The notes beneath the pieces were generated by a model. The model did no database searches. It saw only the letters and a list, made by a program, of their open reading frames with translations, and was not told where the DNA came from. A stretch of 62,351 nt of DNA, taken from positions 1-62,351 of the forward strand of contig CASDZK010000021.1 of NCBI GenBank assembly GCA_949286165.1, read 5' to 3'. A program made the position numbers and the translations under genes. Source of the DNA: an uncultured Alistipes sp. (lineage in GTDB: Bacteria; Bacteroidota; Bacteroidia; Bacteroidales; Rikenellaceae). Positions 16,394-25,810 of the stretch are shown here, piece by piece; within the stretch, counting starts at the first letter, position 1, and each line of letters opens with the position of its first letter.

Positions 16394-17299
16394 ATGATTA
16401 AAGAACATAAAGGAGTGGTGCGGAAACCTGAATGGTTGAAAATCAGGTTGCAAAATACAAAGGAATTTTCCTCTGTCGCCGCAGTGGTGGAACGTCATGG
16501 ATTGCATACGATTTGCAGCAGCGGCCGTTGTCCCAACATGAGCGAATGCTGGAATAGAGGCACGGCTACCTTTATGATTCTGGGAGATGTTTGTACTCGT
16601 AACTGTAAGTTCTGCGCGACCCGTACGGGCCTCCCGTTACCCGTGGATGCAGCCGAACCGGTAAAGTTGGCCCGTTCTGTCGCTTTGATGAAACTGAAAC
16701 ATTGTGTCATCACTTCCGTGGATCGGGACGATTTGGAGGATAGAGGTTCCGCTCATTGGGCCGCTTCGGTCCGAGCGGTCCGGGAACAGAATCCCGATAC
16801 GACTGTCGAGATATTGATTCCGGATTTCGACGGAAATGTTTCGCTTGTCGATAGGGTCATAGATGCCGGTCCCGATATCGTAGGACATAACATAGAGACG
16901 GTTCGGCGGCTTACGCCTCAGGTGCGCAGCCGGGCCCGTTACGAAGTTTCTTTGCAAGTGTTGGCGCATTTGGCGCGGCGGGGCACGCAGGTTAAAAGCG
17001 GGTTGATGGTCGGTTTGGGCGAGACTGACGAAGAGGTACTGGAAACGCTTCGCGATTTGCGAGAAAGCGGTTGCGGTATCGTTACGATTGGTCAGTATCT
17101 GCAACCTACCGAAAGGCATTGGCCGGTGGATCGGTATGTGCATCCCGATATCTTTGCGAATTATCGGGAGCAGGCTTTGAAAATGGGCTTCGATTATGTG
17201 GAGAGTGCCCCGTTGGTGCGTTCCTCCTATATGGCGGAGAATGCTCTCGGTAAAACGAAACGAAATTTGAGGACGTTTGGGAACGGCGTTCGTAGCTGA
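16394..17299 (+). CDS. lipA: Lipoyl synthase
   Basis: This radical SAM enzyme inserts two sulfur atoms into protein-bound octanoyl groups to make lipoyl cofactors for 2-oxoacid dehydrogenases and the glycine cleavage system. The auxiliary cluster cysteines are Cys41, Cys46 and Cys52 (CSSGRCPNMSEC). The radical SAM CxxxCxxC is Cys67, Cys71 and Cys74 (CTRNCKFC). The C-terminal RSSYMA motif that ligates the auxiliary cluster is present. At 301 residues it is full length. It is the first gene of an operon with lipB 11 bases downstream. Confidence 0.97.
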   Translation: MIKEHKGVVRKPEWLKIRLQNTKEFSSVAAVVERHGLHTICSSGRCPNMSECWNRGTATFMILGDVCTRNCKFCATRTGLPLPVDAAEPVKLARSVALMKLKHCVITSVDRDDLEDRGSAHWAASVRAVREQNPDTTVEILIPDFDGNVSLVDRVIDAGPDIVGHNIETVRRLTPQVRSRARYEVSLQVLAHLARRGTQVKSGLMVGLGETDEEVLETLRDLRESGCGIVTIGQYLQPTERHWPVDRYVHPDIFANYREQALKMGFDYVESAPLVRSSYMAENALGKTKRNLRTFGNGVRS

Positions 17300-17310
17300 A
17301 AGGAGCGGAT

Positions 17311-17961
17311 ATGGTGCGGCTTGTATGGAAGGATAAAGGGGTTGTGGATTATTTGCAGGCCTGGGAGTGCCAGAAAAAAATTTTTCAGGAAGTTTTGTCC
17401 GGCGTTTCCCCCGATACGGTTATCTTTTGCGAACATCCCCATGTTTATACTTTGGGGAAAAGCGGTCGCGAACGTAATATGTTGGTCGATTCGGCGTTTT
17501 TAAAACGCATAGGCGCCGCTTTTTACAGAACGGACAGGGGCGGAGACATTACCTATCATGGCTATGGACAGTTGGTAGGGTATCCGATCCTGAATCTCAG
17601 TCATTACGGGCTTTCTCTCAAAGCGTATGTGGCTTTGCTGGAGGAAGCGGTTATCCGGGTGCTGGAGCGTTTTGGCGTAACCGGTAAACGGATGGAGGGA
17701 GCCACCGGCGTGTGGATCGGAACGGGTTCCTCCGAAAAGAAAATTTGCGCGATCGGTGTCCGGGCGTCACGTTATGTGACAATGCACGGGTTTGCTTTGA
17801 ATGTGAATACCGATTTGAGCTATTTCAACCATATCAATCCCTGTGGATTTACCGACCGGGGGGTAACTTCGTTGCAGCAATTGTTGGAACGAGAGGTAGA
17901 TATGGAGGTCGTGAAGCGGTTCTTTCGCGAAGCGTTTTCGCGGCTATTGGATGGGAAGTAG
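17311..17961 (+). CDS. lipB: Octanoyl-[ACP]:protein N-octanoyltransferase
   Basis: The enzyme moves octanoyl groups from acyl carrier protein to lipoyl domains, giving the substrate of LipA. Family hallmarks are RGGDITYHGYGQLVGYP at 76-92, Lys144 in KICAIG and the catalytic Cys178 in NPCG. The length of 216 residues is normal. AAGGAGCGGAT sits just upstream of the ATG. Location between lipA and recJ makes the lipoylation pair cotranscribed. Confidence 0.97.
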   Translation: MVRLVWKDKGVVDYLQAWECQKKIFQEVLSGVSPDTVIFCEHPHVYTLGKSGRERNMLVDSAFLKRIGAAFYRTDRGGDITYHGYGQLVGYPILNLSHYGLSLKAYVALLEEAVIRVLERFGVTGKRMEGATGVWIGTGSSEKKICAIGVRASRYVTMHGFALNVNTDLSYFNHINPCGFTDRGVTSLQQLLEREVDMEVVKRFFREAFSRLLDGK

Positions 17962-17977
17962 ATAAAAAATAGATAAT

Positions 17978-19729
17978 ATGTTAACAGAAAAAAGGTGGAT
18001 TCTCAAACCGCAAGCGGATTTTGAGGATACACAGGCATTATCCCGTATTTTGGGTATTCCTGCCGTTCTGTCTAACTTGTTGATACAAAGGGGAATCGTT
18101 TCTAAAGAACAAGCCGATAGGTTTTTCAATCCCCAATTGTCGCAATTGCATGATCCTTTCCTGATGAAGGATATGGACCGTGCGGTAGCACGCATTCGGC
18201 AAGCGATGGAAAAGAACCAGAAAATACTGGTGTACGGCGATTATGACGTGGACGGTACGACCGCCGTTGCGTTGATGTATTCGTTTTTGGAGTTGGTCGG
18301 CCATAATAACCTGCTGTTTTATATTCCGGATCGATACAGTGAAGGCTACGGTATTTCCCTGAAAGGTATCGATTATGCCCGTGAAAACGGGGTTTCGCTT
18401 ATTATCGCGTTGGATTGCGGTATCAAGGCGACGGATAAGATAGAATACGCTTCCCTGTACGGAATCGATTTCATTATTTGCGACCATCATCTGCCCGGCG
18501 AAAGCATTCCCCGGGCCGTAGCGGTGCTGGATAGCAAACGCAGCGATTGTAATTATCCTTTTAAGGAACTTTCGGGATGCGGCGTAGGATTCAAGTTGGC
18601 TCAGGCTTATTGCCTGCGGTACGGTCTCCCTTTTTCCACCGTGGAGCAGTTGCTCGATTTTGTCGTGGTCTCCATTGCTTCCGATATTGTGCCGGTGGTT
18701 GATGAAAACAGGGTGCTGGCCCATTACGGCCTTTTGCGCCTCAACAGCAATCCCTGTAAAGGGCTCCGGTCCATCATAAAAATTTGCGGATTGGAAAAAC
18801 ACCGGATTACCATCGACGATATCGTATTTAAAATCGGCCCCCGCATCAATGCGGCCGGTCGTATGGAAAACGAAACGGAAGAGGGACAACGGGTTTCCGG
18901 AGGCAACAATGCCGTGCGGCTACTGATTTCCAAAACCGATGAACGGGCCGTAAAGTACGGAACAATCATCGATACCTGTAATACCGACCGTAAGGAGATA
19001 GACCGGACGATTACGCAGGAAGCCAGTCGGATCGTGGAACAGAACACCGGTCCCGATAAGAAATGCACGGTCGTATATAATCCGAAATGGATTAAGGGGG
19101 TCGTTGGTATCGTGGCTTCCCGGCTGATCGAACGTTATTTTCGGCCTACGGTCGTTTTGACCATGTCCAATGGCCTGATAACCGGTTCCGCCCGCAGCGT
19201 TCCGGGATTTGACCTGTATCAAGCCATCGAGTCCTGCGCCGATTTGCTGGAAAATTTCGGCGGTCATACTTATGCGGCCGGATTGACGATGAAGCCTGAG
19301 AATTTGGAGGCGTTTAAACAGCGTTTCGAACGATATGTCGATGAACATATCGAACCGGATATGCTGATTCCCCAGATCGATATCGACGCCATGCTGTCGC
19401 TGGACGAGATCGATCCGCATTTCCGCGAAGTGCTGTGCCGTTTCCAACCGTTCGGTCCCGGAAATTCCGCTCCGGTATTTCGGACCGATAACGTATGCGA
19501 TTACGGGCATGGCCGACGGGTAGGAAATAATTTGGAACACTTGAAAATGGATATTGTATTGCGCGACCGCTCGCAACCCATTTCGGCCATCGCTTTCGGA
19601 CAGGCTTCCCATGCTCCGCATGTATTGTCCAAGGGGCTGTTCGATATTTGTTATGTCGTGGTAGAGAACAGTTATCGGGGGGAAGTGAAACCTCAGTTGC
19701 GGATAAAGGATATCAAAATCAGACATTAA
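17978..19729 (+). CDS. recJ: Single-stranded-DNA-specific exonuclease RecJ
   Basis: This is a 5'-to-3' ssDNA exonuclease used in recombination and mismatch repair. DHH-family motifs are present: GDYDVDG (DYDVDG 88-93), LDCGIK, and CDHHLPGE with Asp169-His170-His171. A DHHA1 domain follows, with GGHTYAAGLTM, and the C-terminal OB-fold region ends near ELKPQLRIKDI-type sequence. At 583 residues it is full length. The TAA stop overlaps the murF ATG (TAATG). Confidence 0.96.
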   Translation: MLTEKRWILKPQADFEDTQALSRILGIPAVLSNLLIQRGIVSKEQADRFFNPQLSQLHDPFLMKDMDRAVARIRQAMEKNQKILVYGDYDVDGTTAVALMYSFLELVGHNNLLFYIPDRYSEGYGISLKGIDYARENGVSLIIALDCGIKATDKIEYASLYGIDFIICDHHLPGESIPRAVAVLDSKRSDCNYPFKELSGCGVGFKLAQAYCLRYGLPFSTVEQLLDFVVVSIASDIVPVVDENRVLAHYGLLRLNSNPCKGLRSIIKICGLEKHRITIDDIVFKIGPRINAAGRMENETEEGQRVSGGNNAVRLLISKTDERAVKYGTIIDTCNTDRKEIDRTITQEASRIVEQNTGPDKKCTVVYNPKWIKGVVGIVASRLIERYFRPTVVLTMSNGLITGSARSVPGFDLYQAIESCADLLENFGGHTYAAGLTMKPENLEAFKQRFERYVDEHIEPDMLIPQIDIDAMLSLDEIDPHFREVLCRFQPFGPGNSAPVFRTDNVCDYGHGRRVGNNLEHLKMDIVLRDRSQPISAIAFGQASHAPHVLSKGLFDICYVVVENSYRGEVKPQLRIKDIKIRH

Positions 19730-21084
19730 TGGAGAAACGGTTGTTGTCGGAATACGGTATTATGGAAAATGGATCTTCTTCCCTGTTCGAACGGTTTCGG
19801 GAATGCGATGGCGTTTCCATCGATAGCCGGACTATCGGCACGCCGTCATGCGGAGCCCGGCGGGTCATGTTTTTCGCTTTGCGGGGCGAAACGTTTGACG
19901 GAAACCGTTGCGCCGCTTCTGCGTTGGAAGCGGGAGCGGCCTGTGTGGTGGTGGATGACCCGGAGGTTGTACCGCCCGGAGATTCCCGCTATGTATTGGT
20001 TGAGGATGCTTTGGCGGCTTTGCAGCGGTTGGCGGCCGATTATCGGCGTTCTTTGCCTGTAAAAATATTGGCTGTTACGGGCTCTAACGGAAAGACCACG
20101 ACCAAAGAGCTGGTAGGACGTGTGCTTTCGCGAAAATATCGGATTTATGCTACGGCTGGCAATCTGAACAACCATATCGGGGTTCCGCTGAGTTTGCTCC
20201 GCATGCCTGCCGATACGCAGCTGGCGGTTATCGAAATGGGAGCGAACCATCGGGACGAAATTTCCCGGTTGTGCCGTATCGCCGCGCCCGATTACGGCAT
20301 AGTGACCAATATCGGTAAGGCTCATTTGGGCGAATTCGGAGGAGAGGCAGGTATTCGAAAGGGAAAAGGAGAGTTGTTCGATTATCTTCGGGAACATGGC
20401 GGAACCGCTTTTTATTTGACGGACTCGGAAGCGTTGGCGGCTATGGTTGCCGAACGCCCGGGGCTGAAAACGGTCGGGTACAGTATAAATGAAATTTCCG
20501 AGGTACGTTATGCGCTCGGGGAGAAACTGAGGTTGCGTTATGCGGGGTATGAAGAACCGATAGAGTCGGCTTTGGCGGGAGAATACAACAAATACAACAT
20601 ATTGGCGGCGGTTCGTTTGGGGTTGTGGTTCGGCGTGCCGTATCCGGAGATTGTTGCGGCCATTGCGTCGTTTGTCCCGGACAATAACCGTTCGCAGTTC
20701 GTCGTGACCGAACGCAACCGGCTGGTTGTCGATGTATATAATGCGAATCCTTCCAGCATGCGTCAGGCGTTGGAGGCTTTTTTAGCGGACGGAGCGGCGG
20801 GAAAAACCGTCATTTTAGGGGATATGAAGGAGCTGGGAGCGTACAGTGAGGAAGAACATGCTTCTGTGGTACGCGAATTGCTGCAATATCCGGACTTAAC
20901 CGTTTGGTTGATCGGTACCGAGTTTGCGGCGTGCCGGCGGCGGGATACGGAAGGACGGATTTTGTTTTTTCCGGACGCGGAGGCTTGCGTGGCCCATTTG
21001 CGGCGTTTCCCTTTGAAAAACGGCAAGGTGTTGCTCAAAGGTTCCCGTTCCGTGCGTTTGGAACGGTTGCTGCCTTTGTTGTGA
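19729..21084 (+). CDS. murF: UDP-N-acetylmuramoyl-tripeptide:D-Ala-D-Ala ligase
   Basis: This Mur ligase adds D-Ala-D-Ala to the UDP-MurNAc tripeptide in the cytoplasm. The ATP P-loop TGSNGKTTT is at 117-125, followed by GNLNNHIGVPLSLL and EMGANHRDEI, which are MurF-specific. YNANPSSMRQALEAF near residue 340 marks the C-terminal ligase domain. The frame is open upstream into recJ; I use the ATG at 19729 that overlaps the recJ stop. It is the last gene of the lipA operon. Confidence 0.96.
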   Translation: MEKRLLSEYGIMENGSSSLFERFRECDGVSIDSRTIGTPSCGARRVMFFALRGETFDGNRCAASALEAGAACVVVDDPEVVPPGDSRYVLVEDALAALQRLAADYRRSLPVKILAVTGSNGKTTTKELVGRVLSRKYRIYATAGNLNNHIGVPLSLLRMPADTQLAVIEMGANHRDEISRLCRIAAPDYGIVTNIGKAHLGEFGGEAGIRKGKGELFDYLREHGGTAFYLTDSEALAAMVAERPGLKTVGYSINEISEVRYALGEKLRLRYAGYEEPIESALAGEYNKYNILAAVRLGLWFGVPYPEIVAAIASFVPDNNRSQFVVTERNRLVVDVYNANPSSMRQALEAFLADGAAGKTVILGDMKELGAYSEEEHASVVRELLQYPDLTVWLIGTEFAACRRRDTEGRILFFPDAEACVAHLRRFPLKNGKVLLKGSRSVRLERLLPLL

Positions 21085-21185
21085 CGGTATTTTCGATAAG
21101 TCGGGTGTATCGATTGCCGGCGGGAAAACGGTCGGAAATAATTCGACGTTTTTGCGACAGCCGATGGTAGTTTTTGAAAAAATAG

Positions 21186-21193
21186 TACATTTG
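21186..21193 (+). promoter_or_regulatory. Putative -7 element of gldE
   Basis: TACATTTG matches TAnnTTTG and lies 25 bases before the gldE start. TTTG strings at 21151 and 21173 are not at ideal spacing. Confidence 0.5.
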
Positions 21194-21218
21194 TAACCGA
21201 AACCATTCTATTTATATT

Positions 21219-22508
21219 TTGGACCTATCAGATCACTACGTCGAGTTTCTGCCTCCGTCTGTCGATTTAATCGGATGGAGTTTGTTATTGCTTTTTTTAT
21301 TGATTGTTTCCGCTTTCGTGTCGGCCAGTGAAGCCGGATTCTTTTCGTTGGGATTTCAGGATGTCGAAAAAATCAAACAACGGGGCGACGAAGCCTCCCG
21401 GTCGGTAATCGGGTTGCTGAACCAACAGGATTATTTGCTGTCAACGATTTTGATCGTCAATAATCTGGTCAATATCGGAGCCGTGATCGTGGCCAATACC
21501 ATTATCGATTTGTTGATCGATTTCAACGGCGTTGTCGCTATGGAATTTCTGGTCAAGACGGTTATCGTTACTTTCCTTCTGCTTTTGTTCGGAGAAATTT
21601 TTCCTAAGATCGTCGCGACGTACAATCCGGTGCGTTTCGTTTTGTTTGCCGCTCCCCGTTTGGTCGTACTCCGTTCCCTTTGCCGCCCTTTTTCCCGCGT
21701 GTTGGTTCGAACGGGAGGATATTTCAACGAGGTAGCCGCCAAACGCAAGGACAACCTGTCTATGGACGAATTGTCCGAGGCAATCGAAATCACGACCTCG
21801 CAAACGGCCGAAGACAAGAAAATATTGACGGGAATCGTCCGGTTTGTCAATACCGAAGTATCCGAAATCATGCGCAATCGCGTGGAGATTGTGGCGGTGG
21901 ACCTGTCCAGTTCGTTGAGCGAGCTGAAAGAGCTGTTCATTCGTTCCGGTTTTTCCCGTATCCCCGTTTATGAGGAGGAATTGGATAATATCCGGGGGGT
22001 GGTTTATGTGAAAGATTTGATCGAACATATCGATGAAGAAAATTTTCCGTGGCAGGAAGTAATCCGCGAGGCTTATTTCGTTCCGGAACACAAGAAAATC
22101 AACGACCTGCTGGAAGAGTTCCAAAGCAAGCAGATCCATTTGGCCATTGTGGTGGATGAGTATGGATCGACGCAGGGAATCGTCTCGTTGGAAGATATTC
22201 TGGAAGAGATTGTCGGCGAGATATCCGACGAAACGGATTTGGAAGAACGGTATTATACGAAGATCGATGCCAAGACCTTTATTTTTGAAGGAAAAACGCA
22301 TATCGGCGATTTTCTGCGCATTTTCGATTTGGATGCCGGATTTCTGGACGATGTGCGTGGCGAGGCGGAGACTCTGGCGGGAATTATGTTGGAGGTTAAA
22401 CGGGAATTTCTCAGTGTCGGCGACCAGGTCTCGGTCCCTCCGTTCACGTTCATCGTGGAGTCGGTTTCGGGCATGCGGGTCGATAAAATCCGGGTAATCC
22501 GGGCATAG
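21219..22508 (+). CDS. gldE: GldE / CorC-type CBS-domain membrane protein
   Basis: This is a 429-residue inner-membrane protein with an N-terminal DUF21/CNNM transmembrane region (about 15-170), a pair of CBS domains (about 205-330) and a C-terminal CorC_HlyC domain with LDAGFLDD and FTFIVESVSGMRVDKIRV. In gliding Bacteroidota GldE is needed for motility; in non-gliding Bacteroidales it is retained and is more likely an ion-related or envelope protein. The start appears to be TTG at 21219, since no ATG precedes the conserved hydrophobic region. The stop overlaps the start of the next gene. Confidence 0.9.
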   Translation: MDLSDHYVEFLPPSVDLIGWSLLLLFLLIVSAFVSASEAGFFSLGFQDVEKIKQRGDEASRSVIGLLNQQDYLLSTILIVNNLVNIGAVIVANTIIDLLIDFNGVVAMEFLVKTVIVTFLLLLFGEIFPKIVATYNPVRFVLFAAPRLVVLRSLCRPFSRVLVRTGGYFNEVAAKRKDNLSMDELSEAIEITTSQTAEDKKILTGIVRFVNTEVSEIMRNRVEIVAVDLSSSLSELKELFIRSGFSRIPVYEEELDNIRGVVYVKDLIEHIDEENFPWQEVIREAYFVPEHKKINDLLEEFQSKQIHLAIVVDEYGSTQGIVSLEDILEEIVGEISDETDLEERYYTKIDAKTFIFEGKTHIGDFLRIFDLDAGFLDDVRGEAETLAGIMLEVKREFLSVGDQVSVPPFTFIVESVSGMRVDKIRVIRA

Positions 22509-23107
22509 TGTTGCGTATGCCGCTGATTCGTCATATTACCTGTTCCTCTTCCCGATTGTTGGTTTGGGCCATTTCCGAACCCGAATCCGAATTGTTCGTT
22601 CGGGCGAAGTTGTCCGTATCCGATTGCGATAGGCTCTCCCGTTTGCATGGGGAGCGACGTCGCTCGGAATGGTTGGCGGTACGGGCGGCCTTGCGGGAAA
22701 CGTTTCCGGAAGCGGGTTTATCCATTGGTTATTCTTCCGAAGGGGCGCCGTTGTTGTCCGGAAACGGGCAATATATTTCTGTCTCGCATACGGACGGTTA
22801 TGCGGCGGTTTTGTTGTCCGACCGGCCTTGCGGCATCGACATCGAACGTCCGGACCGGAATTTCGGCCGGGTGGCGTTTCGGTTCTTGTCCGAGAAAGAG
22901 CGAAAACGGTTCGGAAAAGAACAGTATGGATTGCTGTGGGGGGCTAAAGAGGCGTTGTTCAAAGCGGCCGGGAAAAAAGGGGTGGATTTTCAGCGGGATA
23001 TGGAAATTCTGCGCGTCGAAGGAGAGGAAATGCTCGCGTTCTTCGGACAGCCTTACCGCTTGCGCTGTATCCGGGAGAAAAGGTGGGTCGCCGTTTATAC
23101 GGTTTGA
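22508..23107 (+). CDS. 4'-phosphopantetheinyl transferase
   Basis: The enzyme transfers the phosphopantetheine arm of CoA to carrier proteins. The family signature is clear: CGIDIERPD with Asp111 and Glu113 for Mg2+, and WGAKEALFKAAGKKG with Trp144, Lys147, Glu148 and Lys152. At 199 residues it is the Sfp-like size, here likely serving fatty-acid ACP. The start may be GTG at 22508, overlapping the gldE TAG, or ATG at 22517. Confidence 0.92.
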   Translation: MLRMPLIRHITCSSSRLLVWAISEPESELFVRAKLSVSDCDRLSRLHGERRRSEWLAVRAALRETFPEAGLSIGYSSEGAPLLSGNGQYISVSHTDGYAAVLLSDRPCGIDIERPDRNFGRVAFRFLSEKERKRFGKEQYGLLWGAKEALFKAAGKKGVDFQRDMEILRVEGEEMLAFFGQPYRLRCIREKRWVAVYTV

Positions 23108-23135
23108 GGTCCGACCGTGCGGACCGGGAACCGGT

Positions 23136-24146
23136 TTAAAATTGTTTGTTCTTGAATTCGTAAGTCAGATTGATGGTCAGGGTTTGCCGGAATTGCCAGA
23201 AACTGTCGCGCGGGGGACGAATCTGATCGTTGAAGGTCAATTGAGCATATACGTTGATCGTGAGGAATTTAAGGGCATATAGATTCAGCCATGCCTGCAA
23301 GTCCAAATTCGGGATTTGTTCGTAGTTGGTATAGGAATAAGCGTAAATTCTGCCATCGATCAGTGTCCCTCCTGTTTTCGGATGTTTCAGTAAAGGTTGT
23401 TGCCAGTTCAGTGTAGCGGATGCACCGAAACTTCCTTTTCCCAGACGGTTGGGAATTACGCCGTGGCTTCCCTGGCTCGACAAAAATTTATTTCGGACAA
23501 TCGTCATGTTTCCGGAAACCGGTGTGAACGTAAAGTTTTTCTGGTCGTTGATTTTATAGGTAATACCGACCCCGAGGTTAAGGGTGGCCGGCGCGAAAAA
23601 CTGGGCGGTCAGTACCTTGTCCGGATTCGTCGAATTGAATGAATTGGCGAATTGGGAATTTAACGTCATATTGAATGCGTATTTCCATCGATTGTGCAGT
23701 TGATAATTGACCAAACTGGTCAAACGGAACCTGTCTTCCGTTTTCTGTATTTTGTCGTTGTTTTCTCCCAATCCGTAAGCGGAATCCCACTCCGTCGTAA
23801 TGTCGAATTTTTTCAGGTCGTTATAAACATGTTTCAGATAAAATGTCGCCCGGCCGTTGAAATAATTGCTTTCCGTCCGGTTTTTGAAAGAGTATTGATT
23901 GACCCCTAAATTCGCTTTGATGTGCAGGATGTTCCGGGCTTTGCGCCGTTGTTCCCGCTCGTATCGCAGGGAGGCCTTGTTCGGAATGTTTACCTGCGGA
24001 ATTTGAGGCCCGGAAAGCTGGCGGAGCAACGACAACTGTTTCGATTCCGTTTTGTTCGGAATCGAGTATTGTCCGAAGGCTTCGTTTATGGTCGCTGTAA
24101 GAGCGAATACTCCGGCTAATAGCAGGTAAAATTTTTGCATGGCCAC
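23136..24146 (-). CDS. DUF3078-like outer-membrane beta-barrel protein
   Basis: This is a 336-residue exported protein with a signal peptide ending near INEAFGQ. The mature chain has many amphipathic strands, a periplasmic-looking basic linker about 60-75, and a terminal aromatic strand (LTYEFKNKQF), as in outer-membrane barrels. It resembles DUF3078 proteins common in Bacteroidota, with NLGVGITYKINDQKNFTFTPVSGNM as the most recognisable part. Its function is unknown. The gene converges with the phosphopantetheinyl transferase gene. Confidence 0.75.
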   Translation of the reverse strand: MAMQKFYLLLAGVFALTATINEAFGQYSIPNKTESKQLSLLRQLSGPQIPQVNIPNKASLRYEREQRRKARNILHIKANLGVNQYSFKNRTESNYFNGRATFYLKHVYNDLKKFDITTEWDSAYGLGENNDKIQKTEDRFRLTSLVNYQLHNRWKYAFNMTLNSQFANSFNSTNPDKVLTAQFFAPATLNLGVGITYKINDQKNFTFTPVSGNMTIVRNKFLSSQGSHGVIPNRLGKGSFGASATLNWQQPLLKHPKTGGTLIDGRIYAYSYTNYEQIPNLDLQAWLNLYALKFLTINVYAQLTFNDQIRPPRDSFWQFRQTLTINLTYEFKNKQF

Positions 24147-24267
24147 GTAAGTTAATTCGGAAATTTTTCTGTAAATCGACCTTTACCGTACCGTTTCGGA
24201 AAGATTTCCTCGAATCGCCGGCATCGGACTGTTTCCGAAAATGCCGCTTTTGTTCTTAAAACACTGG

Positions 24268-24275
24268 CAAATATA
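24268..24275 (-). promoter_or_regulatory. Putative -7 element of the DUF3078 gene
   Basis: On the minus strand this is TATATTTG, a perfect consensus match. It sits 122 bases before the DUF3078 start and just past the stop of the kinase gene, so DUF3078 need not depend on the kinase transcript. Confidence 0.5.
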
Positions 24276-24280
24276 GTGAT

Positions 24281-25810
24281 TTATTTTAAAATCGGATTGC
24301 CTTGAGAGTCCCTTCGGATAAAATCGTATATCGGTAAAACGATCCATTGTCCTTTTCGGTCGATAACTCCCCATTTCTTGTCTTGACATACGATTGCCCG
24401 GCCGTTTCGGAACGATTTTACTTGCTGGAAAACCGGTCGTATGCGTATTTCCCCGTCAGGAGAGATAAAACCGTATTTTCCGTCGCGTTTGATCGGGGCG
24501 AGTCCTTCCCGAAAAACGCCGATCTCTTCCGCTTCCGTTTCTGCAACAGGTTGGAGCCGGTCGTTCAAAATTTGCCAATTTCCCCGAAGGGGCAACACTG
24601 CGGCGTACCCTTCGTTGAAAACTTGGGCTTGCCGGAAAATGAAGGGGCTGACGGCCCGACCTCGGTTATCGATGTAGCTCCACTTTTTTTCGAGGCATAC
24701 GGGCGCCATGCCGCAACCGAACGTATCGCCGTCGTCGAATACGGGATCTATGAAGCCTTTCCCGTTGTCAAACAGATAGCCACACCGTCCGTTATCGTCG
24801 AAAAACTGTTCGGAGGAGTCGGTTACGGCTGGAACCGCCTGTTTGACCGTCAAGTGGAAAATATCCCGAAGATGCGGACGGAGTCCGCCGAGCAGTATCG
24901 ATAATCCTTTCAGCGTTTCAATGCGGGGACTCGGGCTTTTCAGTAACTTCAGCAATCGATCGATAATTGCCTGGCCCGCAAATATCTCTCGGGCACGGGC
25001 GTATGCCGGGCATTCGTTCGTGAAAATCCGCTGCGGATCGAACAACAGGTTCTCTCCGTTGGTATATTGTTCGCAAAGTTCCGGCCGTTGTTCGATAATG
25101 AGCAGAGAGGTCAGGATAAGCAGCAGGGAATAGTCATCCATGTGTCGGTTGAAAAAGCGTTCATCTCGTAACGGATGCTGATATTGGGGCGTGCCTATTT
25201 CCGGAGAGGCGGATAGCGAGGTATTGGGCGTGTAGAGCGTGTCGGCGTCGATCAGTTTCAGCGAGCCGTCGGTCGTCACGATGATATTGTCGGGTTTGAT
25301 GTCTCCATGTGCCCATTCGCTTTCCAGCATATATAGTGTCAGTTCGAGAAAACGGTCGGTAAGTTCGGCCAACCGGTCTTTTTGTCCTAAATAGGCGTAT
25401 TCGTGGATACACTCTTTCAGGGTTCGGCCTGCGATCCATTCCGATATCGAGACCGGCAATTGTACCGGTCTTCCGTCTATGTCGAATGTATAAATTTCGT
25501 TTTCGAGGTAATGGGGCAGGCAAAAATAAGGCAGGGGCCTCAAGGTCGAAAAATAGGTTTCGGCTTCCTGGAATACGGTTTTCCGTAAAAGGTTCGCACG
25601 TGTATAACATTTCAATGCGTATTTTCTTCGGTATCTGTCGTTTACCCGGAATATGACGGCCATATTGCCCGGAACGAAACGAGGGTCTCCCGCCGGATCC
25701 AGTTCCGGCATGAATCTCAAAGTTCGGAAACAGGAAGGGTCTCCGATGATTTCCAGATAACCGACGATGGAAGGATAAATCACGGCTTTACAATTTAGTG
25801 GCTGTGACAT
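24281..25810 (-). CDS. Serine/threonine protein kinase with C-terminal WG repeats
   Basis: This is a 509-residue cytoplasmic protein. The N-terminal half is a protein kinase: an ALKCY lysine near 67, FQEAETY glutamates near 82-84, the catalytic loop HGDIKPDN at 168-175 and a metal-binding LIDAD at 186-190, all intact. From about 355 to the end there are WG-type repeats (CGYLFDNGKGFIDPVF, WSYIDNRGRAVSPFIF, YGFISPDGEIRIRPVF, WGVIDRKGQWIVLPIY). The frame is open up to 25885; I chose the ATG at 25810 because the conserved part begins there. It overlaps the end of mtaB by 23 bases. It is paralogous to the degenerate protein at 11536-12963. Confidence 0.85.
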   Translation of the reverse strand: MSQPLNCKAVIYPSIVGYLEIIGDPSCFRTLRFMPELDPAGDPRFVPGNMAVIFRVNDRYRRKYALKCYTRANLLRKTVFQEAETYFSTLRPLPYFCLPHYLENEIYTFDIDGRPVQLPVSISEWIAGRTLKECIHEYAYLGQKDRLAELTDRFLELTLYMLESEWAHGDIKPDNIIVTTDGSLKLIDADTLYTPNTSLSASPEIGTPQYQHPLRDERFFNRHMDDYSLLLILTSLLIIEQRPELCEQYTNGENLLFDPQRIFTNECPAYARAREIFAGQAIIDRLLKLLKSPSPRIETLKGLSILLGGLRPHLRDIFHLTVKQAVPAVTDSSEQFFDDNGRCGYLFDNGKGFIDPVFDDGDTFGCGMAPVCLEKKWSYIDNRGRAVSPFIFRQAQVFNEGYAAVLPLRGNWQILNDRLQPVAETEAEEIGVFREGLAPIKRDGKYGFISPDGEIRIRPVFQQVKSFRNGRAIVCQDKKWGVIDRKGQWIVLPIYDFIRRDSQGNPILK